This document shows, in pieces, positions 7,297 to 16,158 of a DNA stretch of 53,187 nt. This DNA comes from an uncultured Lachnospiraceae bacterium. GTDB taxonomy: Bacteria > Bacillota > Clostridia > Lachnospirales > Lachnospiraceae. Under the pieces are notes generated by a model. That model was not told the DNA's origin. It was given only the letters and a program-made list of their open reading frames with translations, and did not search any database. The position numbers and the translations under genes are program-made. The stretch lies in NCBI GenBank assembly GCA_910588285.1, contig CAJUQB010000024.1, forward strand, positions 1-53,187, written 5' to 3'. Each line of letters starts with the position of its first letter. Positions within the stretch are counted from its first letter, which is position 1.

Positions 7297-8502
7297 ATGA
7301 AATATGATTTTACGTCGATCTTAGAGCGGAAGGGCATGGATGCCATTGCGGTGGACAATGTGGGAGGGCCCGGCTTCGGGCCTGACGGGCCAAAGGAGGG
7401 CTTTGATTTTATTCCCATGTGGATTGCCGATATGAATTTCCCAACGGTTCCGACGATTCCGGAGGCAATGATTCAGCGGGCACAGCATCCGGCCTACGGG
7501 TATTTTTCATCCAGGGAGGAATACTTCCAGGCGATCATCCGATGGCAGGAGACGAGAAATGGCGTGACGGGCCTTACAAAGGAGCATATTGGCTATGAGA
7601 ACGGTGTGCTGGGAGGCCTGGTTTCTGCCCTGACCTGTTTTGCATCGCCCGGGGATGCAGTGCTTCTTCACAGCCCTACCTATATCGGCTTTACCGGAAT
7701 CATTACCGGCAATGGCTATCGGATCGTACATAGCCCGCTGAAAAAGGATGATCAGGGCATTTACCGGATGGATTATGAAGATATGGGTGCCAAGATTAAG
7801 GCCCACCATATCCATGTGGCTGTATTCTGCTCCCCCCATAATCCGGCAGGACGTGTATGGGAGCGGGAGGAGCTTTTGCGTGCCATGGAGGTCTATGAGG
7901 CCAATGAGGTGATGGTGATTGCCGATGAGATCTGGTCAGACATTTTGCTGAATGGACATAAGCATATTCCAATCCAGACAGTCAGTCCCTATGCCAGGGA
8001 GCATACGGTGGCGCTGTATGCGCCCAGCAAGACCTTTAACCTGGCGGGGCTGATTGGGAGCTACCATATCATTTACAATCAGGCTTTGCGTGACCGGATC
8101 CGGGCAAAGGAGGAGAAGACCCACTACAACAGCATGAATGTGCTTTCCATGCATGGGCTGATGGGAGCCTACAGCCCGGAGGGACAGGAGTGGGTGGATG
8201 AGCTGTGCCAGGTGCTTTCGGAGAACGTGAATTATACCTGCAGCTATATGCGGGAGCATTTTGAGGGCGTGGAAGTGACGGAGCCGGATGGCACCTACAT
8301 GCTGTTTCTGGACTGTACCAGGTGGTGCGAGACCCACGGGAAGACCATTGAAGAGCTGGTGAAGGCCGGATGGGACGTGGGCGTTGGCTGGCAGGACGGA
8401 CGTGCCTTCCACGGGCCCTGCCATATCCGCATGAACCTGGCCCTGCCCTTGTCCAGAGTGAAGGAAGCCATGGACCGGCTTAAGAAGTATGTATTTGTGT
8501 AA
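7297..8502 (+). CDS. PatB/MalY-type PLP aminotransferase or C-S lyase
   Basis: A 401-residue fold-type I PLP enzyme. It resembles PatB/MalY proteins, many of which act as cystathionine beta-lyases while others are transaminases. Signs are the N-terminal FIPMWIADMNFPTVP, HPAYGYF, the PLP-binding FCSPHNPAGRVW and ADEIWSD, and the Schiff-base lysine in APSKTFNLAG. An AAGGAG lies ten bases before ATG 7297. It follows the TrpB2-like gene closely, so a joint role in sulfur or aromatic amino-acid turnover is possible but unproven. Confidence 0.88.
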   Translation: MKYDFTSILERKGMDAIAVDNVGGPGFGPDGPKEGFDFIPMWIADMNFPTVPTIPEAMIQRAQHPAYGYFSSREEYFQAIIRWQETRNGVTGLTKEHIGYENGVLGGLVSALTCFASPGDAVLLHSPTYIGFTGIITGNGYRIVHSPLKKDDQGIYRMDYEDMGAKIKAHHIHVAVFCSPHNPAGRVWEREELLRAMEVYEANEVMVIADEIWSDILLNGHKHIPIQTVSPYAREHTVALYAPSKTFNLAGLIGSYHIIYNQALRDRIRAKEEKTHYNSMNVLSMHGLMGAYSPEGQEWVDELCQVLSENVNYTCSYMREHFEGVEVTEPDGTYMLFLDCTRWCETHGKTIEELVKAGWDVGVGWQDGRAFHGPCHIRMNLALPLSRVKEAMDRLKKYVFV

Positions 8503-8538
8503 CAGGTAATAGATGCTATAGATAGGAATGGGGAAATT

Positions 8539-9333
8539 ATGAAACAACACCATTTGGAGGAATCACCCATTGTTTATTACATCAGCAGAAAGGAAAACGC
8601 CGAGTGGATCCTTTTTTTACACGCTGCTTTTGTAAATCACAAGATGTTTCAAACACAAATTGACTATTTTCAAGATAAATACAATATTCTTACCCTTGAT
8701 CTTATCGGCCATGGGAAATCAACGCAGGTACGAAAGGGTGAGCGTATTGATCAAATGTCAGCCTGGATCCGTGAAATCCTGAGAACTGAAAAAATTGAGA
8801 AGATACATATTGTCGGGATTTCATTGGGGGCTGTAATCGCCCAGGATTTTGCCAACCAGTACCCCGAATCCGTGCAATCACTGGCCTGCTTCGGCGGTTA
8901 TGATATCAATCACTTTGATGCCAAGCTGCAGAAGGAAAACAGCGCATCCCAGAGGCTTATGATGCTGAAAGCGCTGTTTTCAGTGAAATGGTTTGCACAG
9001 TCGAATAAAAAAATATCTGCGCATACGCCGCAGGCGCAAAATGATTTTTATGAGATGAATCTGCAGTTTCCGAAAAAGTCCTTTCTGTATTTGGCTTCTT
9101 TGGGCAGCATGATAAATGTTCGGCAGACACAGACGAGGAAATATCCGTTACTGATTGGCTGCGGAAGGTACGATATTCCGATGGAACTATCAGCGGTAGA
9201 AATGTGGAAGAAGCATGAGCCGGAATGCAGTGTAATTGTTTTTGAAGGAGCAGGACATTGCGTAAATATGGACACGCCAAATAAATTTAACGCAGCTATG
9301 GAGGAATTCTGGTTAAGCGGCAGCTGTAAGTGA
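8539..9333 (+). CDS. Alpha/beta hydrolase
   Basis: A 264-residue protein with the alpha/beta-hydrolase order: oxyanion region near FLHAAFVNH, LDLIGHGKS, the nucleophile elbow GISLG, a late acid in CGRYDIP, and the catalytic histidine in GAGHCVN. There is no signal peptide, so it is cytoplasmic. The substrate is unknown. The sequence is distinctly more AT-rich than the genes on either side, with A-ended codons, which suggests a later arrival. It lies 36 bases after the aminotransferase gene, and its stop at 9331-9333 is about 57 bases before the tgt start. Confidence 0.88.
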   Translation: MKQHHLEESPIVYYISRKENAEWILFLHAAFVNHKMFQTQIDYFQDKYNILTLDLIGHGKSTQVRKGERIDQMSAWIREILRTEKIEKIHIVGISLGAVIAQDFANQYPESVQSLACFGGYDINHFDAKLQKENSASQRLMMLKALFSVKWFAQSNKKISAHTPQAQNDFYEMNLQFPKKSFLYLASLGSMINVRQTQTRKYPLLIGCGRYDIPMELSAVEMWKKHEPECSVIVFEGAGHCVNMDTPNKFNAAMEEFWLSGSCK

Positions 9334-9389
9334 GAAAAGTAATGGTACACGGCCCTGTCTGCGGCTGTAATGGAAAGAAAGGAACCAGT

Positions 9390-10529
9390 ATGTATCGACT
9401 GATAAAACAGGAAGGCCGTGCCAAGCGCGGAGAATTTCATACCGTACACGGCGTGATTCAGACGCCGGTGTTTATGAATGTGGGGACAGTAGCAGCCATC
9501 AAGGGGGCGGTGTCCACCCAGGATCTATATGAGATCGGCACCCAGGTGGAGCTGTCCAATACCTACCATCTCCATGTGCGCCCGGGGGATGCCCTGATCA
9601 AGGAGCTGGGCGGGCTTCACAAATTCATGGTATGGGACAGGCCCATCCTGACGGATTCCGGCGGATTCCAGGTGTTTTCCCTGGCAAAGCTTCGGAGGAT
9701 CAAGGAGGAGGGGGTTTATTTCAATTCTCATATTGACGGCCGCAAGATATTTATGGGCCCGGAGCAGAGTATGCAGATTCAGTCCAATCTGGCATCCACC
9801 ATTGCCATGGCCTTTGACGAGTGTCCCTCCAGTGTGGCGGAACGCTCCTATGTGGAGGCCTCTGTGGCCAGGACGGCCCGCTGGCTGGTGCGGTGTAAGG
9901 AGGAGATGGCGCGGCTCAACAGCCTGCCGGATACCATCAATCAGAAGCAGATGCTCTTTGGCATTAACCAGGGAGCCATTTTTCCGGATATCCGGATTGA
10001 CCATGCAAAACGCATTGCGGAGCTTGAGCTTGACGGCTATGCCATCGGCGGTCTGGCGGTGGGTGAGACCCATGAAGAGATGTACGATATCCTGGATCAT
10101 GTGGTGCCTCATCTGCCCTTGGAGAAGCCTACCTATCTGATGGGGGTGGGGACGCCGGCCAATATCCTGGAGGGTGTGGAGCGGGGCGTGGACTTCTTTG
10201 ACTGTGTGTATCCCAGCCGGAACGGCCGCCATGGGCATCTCTATACCAACCAGGGAAAGATCAATCTCTTTAACCAGAAGTATGAGAAGGATATGCGCCC
10301 CATTGAGGAGGGCTGCCAGTGTCCGGCCTGCCGCCATTACAGCCGGGCTTATATCCGCCATCTGCTGAAGGCCAAGGAGATGCTGGGGATGCGGCTGTGT
10401 GTGCTCCATAACCTGTATTTCTACAATACCATGATGGAGGAGATTCGGGACGCGCTGGATGCAGGGCGGTTCGCATCTTATAAGGAAGAGAAGCTGTATG
10501 GGATGGGGCAGATGAAGCAGAAGGATTGA
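9390..10529 (+). CDS. tgt: Queuine/preQ1 tRNA-ribosyltransferase
   Basis: A 379-residue enzyme that swaps guanine 34 of certain tRNAs for preQ1 in queuosine synthesis. Seen are the N-terminal GEFHTVHGVIQTPVFM, the active-site DSGGFQVFSL, the nucleophile region DCVYPSRNGRHG, and the zinc site CQCPAC with a later histidine. The start at 9390 is supported by AAAGGAA about nine bases upstream; the open frame extends 60 bases further without conserved sequence. The queA and other queuosine genes are not in the window. Confidence 0.96.
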   Translation: MYRLIKQEGRAKRGEFHTVHGVIQTPVFMNVGTVAAIKGAVSTQDLYEIGTQVELSNTYHLHVRPGDALIKELGGLHKFMVWDRPILTDSGGFQVFSLAKLRRIKEEGVYFNSHIDGRKIFMGPEQSMQIQSNLASTIAMAFDECPSSVAERSYVEASVARTARWLVRCKEEMARLNSLPDTINQKQMLFGINQGAIFPDIRIDHAKRIAELELDGYAIGGLAVGETHEEMYDILDHVVPHLPLEKPTYLMGVGTPANILEGVERGVDFFDCVYPSRNGRHGHLYTNQGKINLFNQKYEKDMRPIEEGCQCPACRHYSRAYIRHLLKAKEMLGMRLCVLHNLYFYNTMMEEIRDALDAGRFASYKEEKLYGMGQMKQKD

Positions 10530-10591
10530 GTTTTCCCAGCAACGGGCCAAGAAGCGGGGTTTTTGATTTTGACAGGCAAGAGGGATGAGTG

Positions 10592-11212
10592 ATGAAACTG
10601 GTAAAATGTGAATGCTGCGGCAGCAACCAGCTGCAGAAGCATGGCGGGAATGCGATGGTCTGCAGCTTCTGCGGCAGCATCTATCAGATGGATGAAAATG
10701 AGAAGATCACCAGCCAGGAATTGGCGGATGCCAAGATTATTTCGCTGTATTTGGATGCAGAGAAGTGCCGGCAGGCCAAACGGTATGGCGATGAGATTCA
10801 GGTTCTGATCAAGGCCCTGGAATTGGATGAGGAGCGGGCGGTTTCCTGGGTGAAACTGGGCAGGGCATACCGGGTCTGCAATTTTCATGACAAGGCGCTG
10901 GAATGCTACCGGCGGGCGGAAATCATAGATCCCCAAAACGCCCAGACTTATACGAATATGGGGGCTGTTTATCTGGTGCAGCAGAGATATCAGGAGGCGG
11001 CGGAGTATTATGAAAAAGGGCTCTCCCTGATTTCGGAGCTGGATGTGGATTACCCGGTGGTTCTGGCGAATTATGCCATTGTGGTGGCCAAAAACGGGAA
11101 TAAGAAGAAGGCGGCAAAGCTGATGAACGAGGCCGAGCGAAAAGGGTATGCCAATAGCGCAGCTGCAAGAAAGATGGCAGGCCTTGGTGTGCTTAGTAAA
11201 ATTTTTGGATAG
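10592..11212 (+). CDS. Zinc-ribbon and TPR repeat protein
   Basis: A 206-residue cytoplasmic protein. Residues about 5-32 form a zinc ribbon with CECC and CSFC pairs. From about 65 onward come three tetratricopeptide-like repeats (for example AVSWVKLGRAYRVCNFHDKA and AQTYTNMGAVYLVQQRYQEA). Such proteins are scaffolds; no partner is visible. The ATG at 10592 has AGAGGG about eight bases upstream. It follows tgt by about 60 bases and ends just before a strong terminator. The function is unknown beyond its likely role in protein contacts. Confidence 0.85.
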   Translation: MKLVKCECCGSNQLQKHGGNAMVCSFCGSIYQMDENEKITSQELADAKIISLYLDAEKCRQAKRYGDEIQVLIKALELDEERAVSWVKLGRAYRVCNFHDKALECYRRAEIIDPQNAQTYTNMGAVYLVQQRYQEAAEYYEKGLSLISELDVDYPVVLANYAIVVAKNGNKKKAAKLMNEAERKGYANSAAARKMAGLGVLSKIFG

Positions 11213-11218
11213 AGAGTG

Positions 11219-11267
11219 GAAGAATCCCCGAACTGTAAGAGGATACGGTTTGGGGATTCTTTTTTTG
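11219..11267 (+). terminator. Strong intrinsic terminator
   Basis: AAGAATCCCC pairs with GGGGATTCTT, and the pairing continues inward as GAAC with GTTT, followed by a run of seven or more T. It closes the tgt/TPR transcript. Confidence 0.88.
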
Positions 11268-11402
11268 TGATATCGGAAATTCCTCCGGATTTCCGATATC
11301 ACAAAAAGCCCTCCGGGCGGGATGCGCACCTCGCGGAGGTGAAATTAGCCGTGAACGGCACCGCTCGGGCGCGAAGAATGTGCAGAGCGCATTCTTTTTT
11401 TT
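11262..11402. repeat. Cluster of five hairpins, repeat-like intergenic element
   Basis: Starting in the T run of the terminator, a perfect 19-bp stem (11262-11280 with 11289-11307) closes an eight-base loop. It is followed by small tight hairpins: GCCC-tcc-GGGC (11308-11318), CACCTC-gcg-GAGGTG (about 11327-11341), GCCGT-ga-ACGGC (about 11348-11359), and AAGAATGTGC paired with GCGCATTCTT (11374-11396), which has a T run after it. No protein is encoded. It could be a REP/MITE-like element or a structured RNA; the last hairpin also looks like a terminator. Confidence 0.6.
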
Positions 11403-11450
11403 TGGTGTTAAACTATAGTTTATTTTATTATGCTAAAAGAGAATAAATAA

Positions 11451-11479
11451 TTGACAGAAAAGTGGAAATGTGATAAATT
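11451..11479 (+). promoter_or_regulatory. Promoter of the first SPKTG surface protein
   Basis: A perfect TTGACA at 11451-11456, a 17-base spacer, then a weaker TAAATT at 11474-11479. The leader to the start codon is about 100 bases long. Confidence 0.6.
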
Positions 11480-11585
11480 GGAAAATGATAGAATTGATAG
11501 GAGGGAATAGAGTGAAATAGGAGCGGTGAATTGGAAAAAAGGACAGAAGAAACTATTATAGGGAACCGGAGACAGGAGTGGGAAT

Positions 11586-14069
11586 ATGAGAAGAAAAATT
11601 ATAAAAAAGACCAGTGTTCTGCTGGCAGCAGCCCTGCTTATGATGCAGGGGACAGGATTGACGGCAGGTGCAGAGGAGAATCCGGGAATAGAAGCTGATG
11701 CAGGTGTGGAGGAAAATCACGAGTCAGGATTAGCCGTAGAGACGGAAGCGAATCCGGAAATGGAATCATCTGCAGATGCGAAGGAAAATCCGGAAATGGA
11801 ATCACCTGCAGATGCGAAGGAAAATTCGGAAATGGAATCGCCTGAAGTTGCAGAGGGAAATCAGGAGACAGGAGCAGCAGAGACAGACGAAAACAGTGGA
11901 AATGAAACGCTCCTGGAAAACAATGCCAAGGAGCCGGCAGACAACGGGGACAGCGGTCTTATGCCCATAAGCGGTATTGAGGATATTACACCGCCCACAG
12001 TAACGGGCATCCAGCTCGGGGCGGAGACAGTGGAAGCGCCGGGGACCCTGGAAGTTATAGTAGAAGCGGTGGATGACGTTGCAGGGGCAAACTATGCAAT
12101 GGCTTATTTCCGGAATACTGATACCGGAAAGGAGCTGTATATGAATTTATACGCGTCCTATTCCGATCCGGAGACAGGGAAAGAGATTGCCTACGAGGAT
12201 GGAAAGCTGCATGGAACATTGGAAGTAGGTCAATATGCCAGTGTCGGAACCTATGTGATAAAGTTCATTGACATCAGTGATAAAGGCGGTAATAATGAAA
12301 GATATTATGGGCTTGGAGATGAAAGCTATAATTTATATGAGGAAAACAAGACGGAAGCTTTGCTGACGGGAGCAATGGCCGCGGCATCTTTCACTGTTAC
12401 GAACAGCGAAATTGCGGATGTTACAGCGCCCACCGTGGAGGGGATTTTTCTTGGTCAGGAAACCGTAGAGGCAGGCGGGCTGGTACAGGTAACGATTGAG
12501 GCGGTAGATGATGTATCCGGGGTCGGCGTCGGGATTATTTATTTCTGGAATCCGGATACAAAGAAACAGTTATATGCGAATCTGGTTCTGAATGCGGATG
12601 GAAAGCTTGCCGGAACTCTGGAGACGGACCAATATACCGGAACAGGGAATTATATGGTTGAATTTGTGGATATCCGCGACAAAGCAGGAAATTATGAAAG
12701 GTACTATGGACAGGGATCATCCAGTTATGAGCATACAACGGAGTTCCTGCTGCCGGAGGCTTTTTCCAAGGTCAGCCTTTCGGTTGTCAACAAGGGGACA
12801 GAGGATATTACGGCACCAACTGTGGCAGGAGTTACCTTGAAAAGAGACCGTGTGGAGGTTCCGACTTTCATTGAGGTTTTGGTAGACAGTGCAGACGATG
12901 TATCCGGGGTTCATTATGGTATGATTTATTTTCGGAATCTGAAAACAAAAAAGCAGCTATATGCACAGGTGGAAAGTACCTATTATGATAATGAAACAGG
13001 GCAGGAAAGAGAATATGCGGACGGTAAGCTGCATGGGGAAGTATATATAAGCCAATATACCGGAACAGGGGATTATATCATTGAGTTTTTGGATCTACGG
13101 GATAAAGCAGGAAATTATAAGAGATATTATGGCCAGGGGGATTCCAGCTATGAGAACATGAAAGAGAATGAGCCAGATTCCTTGCTGCCGGAATCCTGCG
13201 CAAGCATCAGTTTCTATGTATACAACGACGGAAAAGGCTTTGACGTAATGGCAAGCACCCAGACCCCGGACCTGGTGGAGCAGATCAAGGCTGCAGACGA
13301 TCAGGCGGAGATCCTTGTGGACTATTCCTCGGATTCCATTTTGAAAAAGGACATATTTGACGCAATAAAGGGAACCGGGAAGACAGTCTCACTGGTGGCC
13401 GGTGACGGCGTTCAGTGGATTTTCCAGGGGTCTGACATTGTAAATGACAGCAAGGACATTGACCTTCGGGTCAGCATGGAGTTCATCACACAGAGCACCG
13501 GGGAAGCGGCAGAGGCCATTGAAGAGCTTGTGGAAGAGAAGAAGACAGTGATCCTGCGGTTCCCGGAAAATGGAGTTCTCCCGGGAAAGGCCAAGGTCCG
13601 GGTGAAGGCAGACTATTCCATGCGGCAATACCTGGGCGGGGAAGGGATCTATGTCTACTATTTTGACAATACGGCAAATGAGCTGGTGCCCATTGCGGCC
13701 AATCTTGTGCTGACTGATGATGATTATATCGAATTTGAGATCGAGCACTGCAGCTATTATATTATGACGGCAGGGCAGGTACAAAAGGAGGAGGAGCCGC
13801 CAAAACAGCCGGACGGCAATGCGGACCAGAAGCCCCAACAGCCGGGAAACGACGGTGGGCAGGATAAGCCGGAGAACGGCAAAAACGATACGGTACAGGG
13901 AACCGGTCTAAGCCCGGCGCCAACAGGCCAGGAAGCTGGCCCTTCGGTGAATACATCGCCGAAAACAGGGGAGGATACCTCCGGCGCATGGTATCCCTGG
14001 GGAGGAATCGCTGTGCTGGCATTCCTGTATCTCGCCTGCCAAAAAGCAGGAAGGCATAGCGCATTTTAG
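11586..14069 (+). CDS. Secreted wall-anchored protein with three Ig-like repeats
   Basis: An 827-residue exported protein. It has a signal peptide (about 1-29, basic MRRKIIKK then a hydrophobic core) and an acidic stretch (about 30-120) with imperfect ADAKENPEMES repeats. Three related beta-rich domains of about 130-140 residues follow, starting near 132, 277 and 406; each opens with a D-(I/V)-T-x-P-T-V motif and carries an (S)DKxGNxxRYYG motif. A further domain (about 545-725), a Pro/Gln/Gly-rich spacer, the sorting signal SPKTGE (791-796), a hydrophobic span and a basic tail follow. It should be fixed to peptidoglycan by a sortase accepting S-P-x-T-G. AGGAG lies eight bases before the start. 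The ligand is unknown. Confidence 0.85.
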   Translation: MRRKIIKKTSVLLAAALLMMQGTGLTAGAEENPGIEADAGVEENHESGLAVETEANPEMESSADAKENPEMESPADAKENSEMESPEVAEGNQETGAAETDENSGNETLLENNAKEPADNGDSGLMPISGIEDITPPTVTGIQLGAETVEAPGTLEVIVEAVDDVAGANYAMAYFRNTDTGKELYMNLYASYSDPETGKEIAYEDGKLHGTLEVGQYASVGTYVIKFIDISDKGGNNERYYGLGDESYNLYEENKTEALLTGAMAAASFTVTNSEIADVTAPTVEGIFLGQETVEAGGLVQVTIEAVDDVSGVGVGIIYFWNPDTKKQLYANLVLNADGKLAGTLETDQYTGTGNYMVEFVDIRDKAGNYERYYGQGSSSYEHTTEFLLPEAFSKVSLSVVNKGTEDITAPTVAGVTLKRDRVEVPTFIEVLVDSADDVSGVHYGMIYFRNLKTKKQLYAQVESTYYDNETGQEREYADGKLHGEVYISQYTGTGDYIIEFLDLRDKAGNYKRYYGQGDSSYENMKENEPDSLLPESCASISFYVYNDGKGFDVMASTQTPDLVEQIKAADDQAEILVDYSSDSILKKDIFDAIKGTGKTVSLVAGDGVQWIFQGSDIVNDSKDIDLRVSMEFITQSTGEAAEAIEELVEEKKTVILRFPENGVLPGKAKVRVKADYSMRQYLGGEGIYVYYFDNTANELVPIAANLVLTDDDYIEFEIEHCSYYIMTAGQVQKEEEPPKQPDGNADQKPQQPGNDGGQDKPENGKNDTVQGTGLSPAPTGQEAGPSVNTSPKTGEDTSGAWYPWGGIAVLAFLYLACQKAGRHSAF

Positions 14070-14154
14070 CTGGAAGCTCATTATTGTATAGGCAGAAATC
14101 CGTCTGCTTGACGGAGGGATTTAAGGGAAAAAGAAAAATGGAGGACTTTGAAGT

Positions 14155-15426
14155 ATGAAGAAAAAATTTTCAGTATTATTAGCCACACTGGTACTTGCGC
14201 TGGCCATGGGAACCAGCGCTATGGCGGCAGTGAGCCCCTATATCGTTGCTCCTGAGATAGTCGAATTAGGAGAAGCTGGTAGCATGAACAATGCAGAGTA
14301 TAACACATTGTTCAAGGTGTTTGGTGATTGGCTTTCCGATAGCGGGCGCTTTATTACATCGGTATGGGACGGATCTGCTTGGTCAGAGGAGAGAAATAAG
14401 ACAGCATTGAGCATTGTCAAGAATTATGCAGGCATTTCAGGTTGGGAGAGAGCAGATGTGATTGCTTTTATGTCTGTTTCGGCGAAGAATGTTACCGCTG
14501 AGATGTGGAAAGCCGGTGTACAAGTCTCTCTGATGGATGTTCCGTCACTGGGCTATAATAAGTTTGTTGTATTCCATATAACAAGTGATGGCAAGTTGGA
14601 GGTTATTCCCAACAAGGTTGAGAATGGGCGTGTCATCGGCACCTTCCATTCCCTGTCGCCGGTAATCGTGATCGGCTTAAAGGGCAGTTTCAGCGTCAGC
14701 GGTGGAACCGCAGTAGATGCAACTGCAACAGACAGCACCGGCGCTGCAGTGAAATTAGAGGTAGTGGCCGGGAATGCATTGGCAGGGGCCAATGCTGCGG
14801 AAGCCAAAGAGTACAATGCCTTATTCAAGACATGGCAGGATGAGCAGGGCGAAAAAGCGCTGGCAGATCTTGCGGAGCAGCTCAAGGCAGGACAGATTAC
14901 GGAGAAAGCCTATAGGGAACAGCAGAGTGAGATACTGACCAAGTGCCTGAAGGAGACGGTAAGCAGACACTCTCAGGTTAAGTTTGATACCATTCAGTGG
15001 TACGGCGAGGCGAATATCTCCCTGACGGACGGCGGAGCAATGCCCAAGGGCGGTCTGGATATTACGATCCGTGATCCCCAGATTAAAAAAGGCACTACCA
15101 TGATCCTGCTGCACATCAAGGAGGACGGAACCGTAGAGGAGATCAGGAACCTGAAGGTTACGGACGGCGCCATCACAGGACATTTCAATTCCCTGTCGCC
15201 GGTTGTATATTTTGAGGTGACCTCCCGGACAACAAGCGCTGGGAATCAGACAGGGGTTCAGCAGCCCGCAAGCGGCGGCCAGACAGGCGCCCAGGGTTCT
15301 GGCAGCACAAACAATGCAGCCTCTCCCAAAACAGGGGAGCATGACATGACGGCCCTGGCTGTCCTGGTGGCATTGATGGCAGCCGGCGGAGTGGCATACC
15401 TTGGCCGCAGAAGGTGTCACGCCTAA
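14155..15426 (+). CDS. Secreted wall-anchored protein with a duplicated domain
   Basis: A 423-residue exported protein with a signal peptide ending at AMA-A (about residue 24-25). Two related domains (about 30-182 and 205-355) follow; each contains N-x-L-F-K-x-W/F and ends with F-(H/N)-SLSPV. Then come a Gly/Ser/Thr/Gln spacer, SPKTGE (390-395), a hydrophobic span and an RRRC tail. The sorting signal is the same as in the protein encoded just before it, though the domains differ, so one sortase probably anchors both. GGAGG lies upstream of the start. There is no cotranscription signal beyond the 85-base gap. The function is unknown; a role in adhesion or an envelope role is an inference. Confidence 0.82.
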   Translation: MKKKFSVLLATLVLALAMGTSAMAAVSPYIVAPEIVELGEAGSMNNAEYNTLFKVFGDWLSDSGRFITSVWDGSAWSEERNKTALSIVKNYAGISGWERADVIAFMSVSAKNVTAEMWKAGVQVSLMDVPSLGYNKFVVFHITSDGKLEVIPNKVENGRVIGTFHSLSPVIVIGLKGSFSVSGGTAVDATATDSTGAAVKLEVVAGNALAGANAAEAKEYNALFKTWQDEQGEKALADLAEQLKAGQITEKAYREQQSEILTKCLKETVSRHSQVKFDTIQWYGEANISLTDGGAMPKGGLDITIRDPQIKKGTTMILLHIKEDGTVEEIRNLKVTDGAITGHFNSLSPVVYFEVTSRTTSAGNQTGVQQPASGGQTGAQGSGSTNNAASPKTGEHDMTALAVLVALMAAGGVAYLGRRRCHA

Positions 15427-15512
15427 GCCTGCGGAAAAATCAGAACGTATTCCTTAAATCATATCGCCTATATGATGAGTTGAAATACAATCAAACAACA
15501 GATCAAAAGTGC

Positions 15513-15550
15513 AAGGCCCGGGGCTGTCCCCGAGGCCTTACGCTTTTTTC
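15513..15550 (+). terminator. Intrinsic terminator after the second surface protein
   Basis: AAGGCC+CGGGG pairs with CCCCG+a+GGCCTT around a four-base loop, followed by ACGC and six T. Confidence 0.82.
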
Positions 15551-15688
15551 ACGGAAAGGATGGGGTTACTTTTCACGGGTCAGGAATGCGCACTAGCTGC
15601 GCAGGGTCTGCCCCAGCGAAGCGAGGGTATTCCGTGAGAACATGATTCAGGAGTGAGGGGAAATATTTGTTAAAATTTCATAAAACAC

Positions 15689-15717
15689 TTGCCCATTCCC
15701 GCAGTTTTGTGTAGAAT
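15689..15717 (+). promoter_or_regulatory. Promoter of yajC
   Basis: TTGCCC at 15689-15694, a 17-base spacer and TAGAAT at 15712-15717, with TG just upstream of the -10. Confidence 0.65.
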
Positions 15718-15775
15718 GGTATTTGTGTACATGAATCGGACACAGAACTATAAGATATCTTAGGAGGAATCAGCA

Positions 15776-16081
15776 ATGTCAATTTTGGCAGCAAGCACAG
15801 CCGGTACTTGGGGTGGAATGATTATCTGGCTGGTAATCATTTTCGTATTTTTCTATTTCTTCATGATCCGTCCGCAGCAGAAGGAAACCAAGAAGAAGAA
15901 CGCTATGATGTCATCCCTGGCCAATGGTGATACAGTACTCACCACCAGCGGATTTTATGGAACAGTGATTGATATCACGGATGACACTGTAATTGTAGAG
16001 TTTGGAAGCAACAAGAACTGCCGTATTCCCATGCAGAAGTCAGCCATTGCCATGGTGGAGAAGCCGGAAGAAGCAGAATAA
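15776..16081 (+). CDS. yajC: Preprotein translocase subunit YajC
   Basis: A 101-residue membrane protein of the Sec accessory complex. One transmembrane helix (about 13-31, rich in I/V/F) is followed by the family signature MIRPQQKETKKK, then a small beta domain with GDTVLTTSGFYGTV. AGGAGG lies eight bases before the start. The usual neighbours secD/secF and tgt are not adjacent; tgt is 5 kb upstream, with the surface-protein genes in between. Its stop is 77 bases before the toxin-antitoxin start. Confidence 0.95.
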   Translation: MSILAASTAGTWGGMIIWLVIIFVFFYFFMIRPQQKETKKKNAMMSSLANGDTVLTTSGFYGTVIDITDDTVIVEFGSNKNCRIPMQKSAIAMVEKPEEAE

Positions 16082-16158
16082 TGGGAGTAGATGCGCTGGA
16101 TTCGGATGGATTTGCCGGAGCCGGCGTATTTTCATGTGGCAACGTGGGAAGGGGGATC

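Larger units (their letters stand above)
15427..15775. other. Intergenic region with terminator, folded stretch and yajC promoter
   Basis: After the terminator at 15513-15550, a domain closed by TCAC+GGAAT (15573-15587, six-base bulge) pairing with ATTCCGTGA (15629-15637) contains an inner TGCGCA-ctagc-TGCGCA hairpin. Beyond it is an AT-rich stretch ending in the yajC promoter. No ORF of note lies in it. Confidence 0.5.

Noticed and set aside
14108..14132. Imperfect inverted repeat between the two surface-protein genes
   Set aside because: The stem needs a four-base bulge and lacks a T run, so it is not a convincing terminator.
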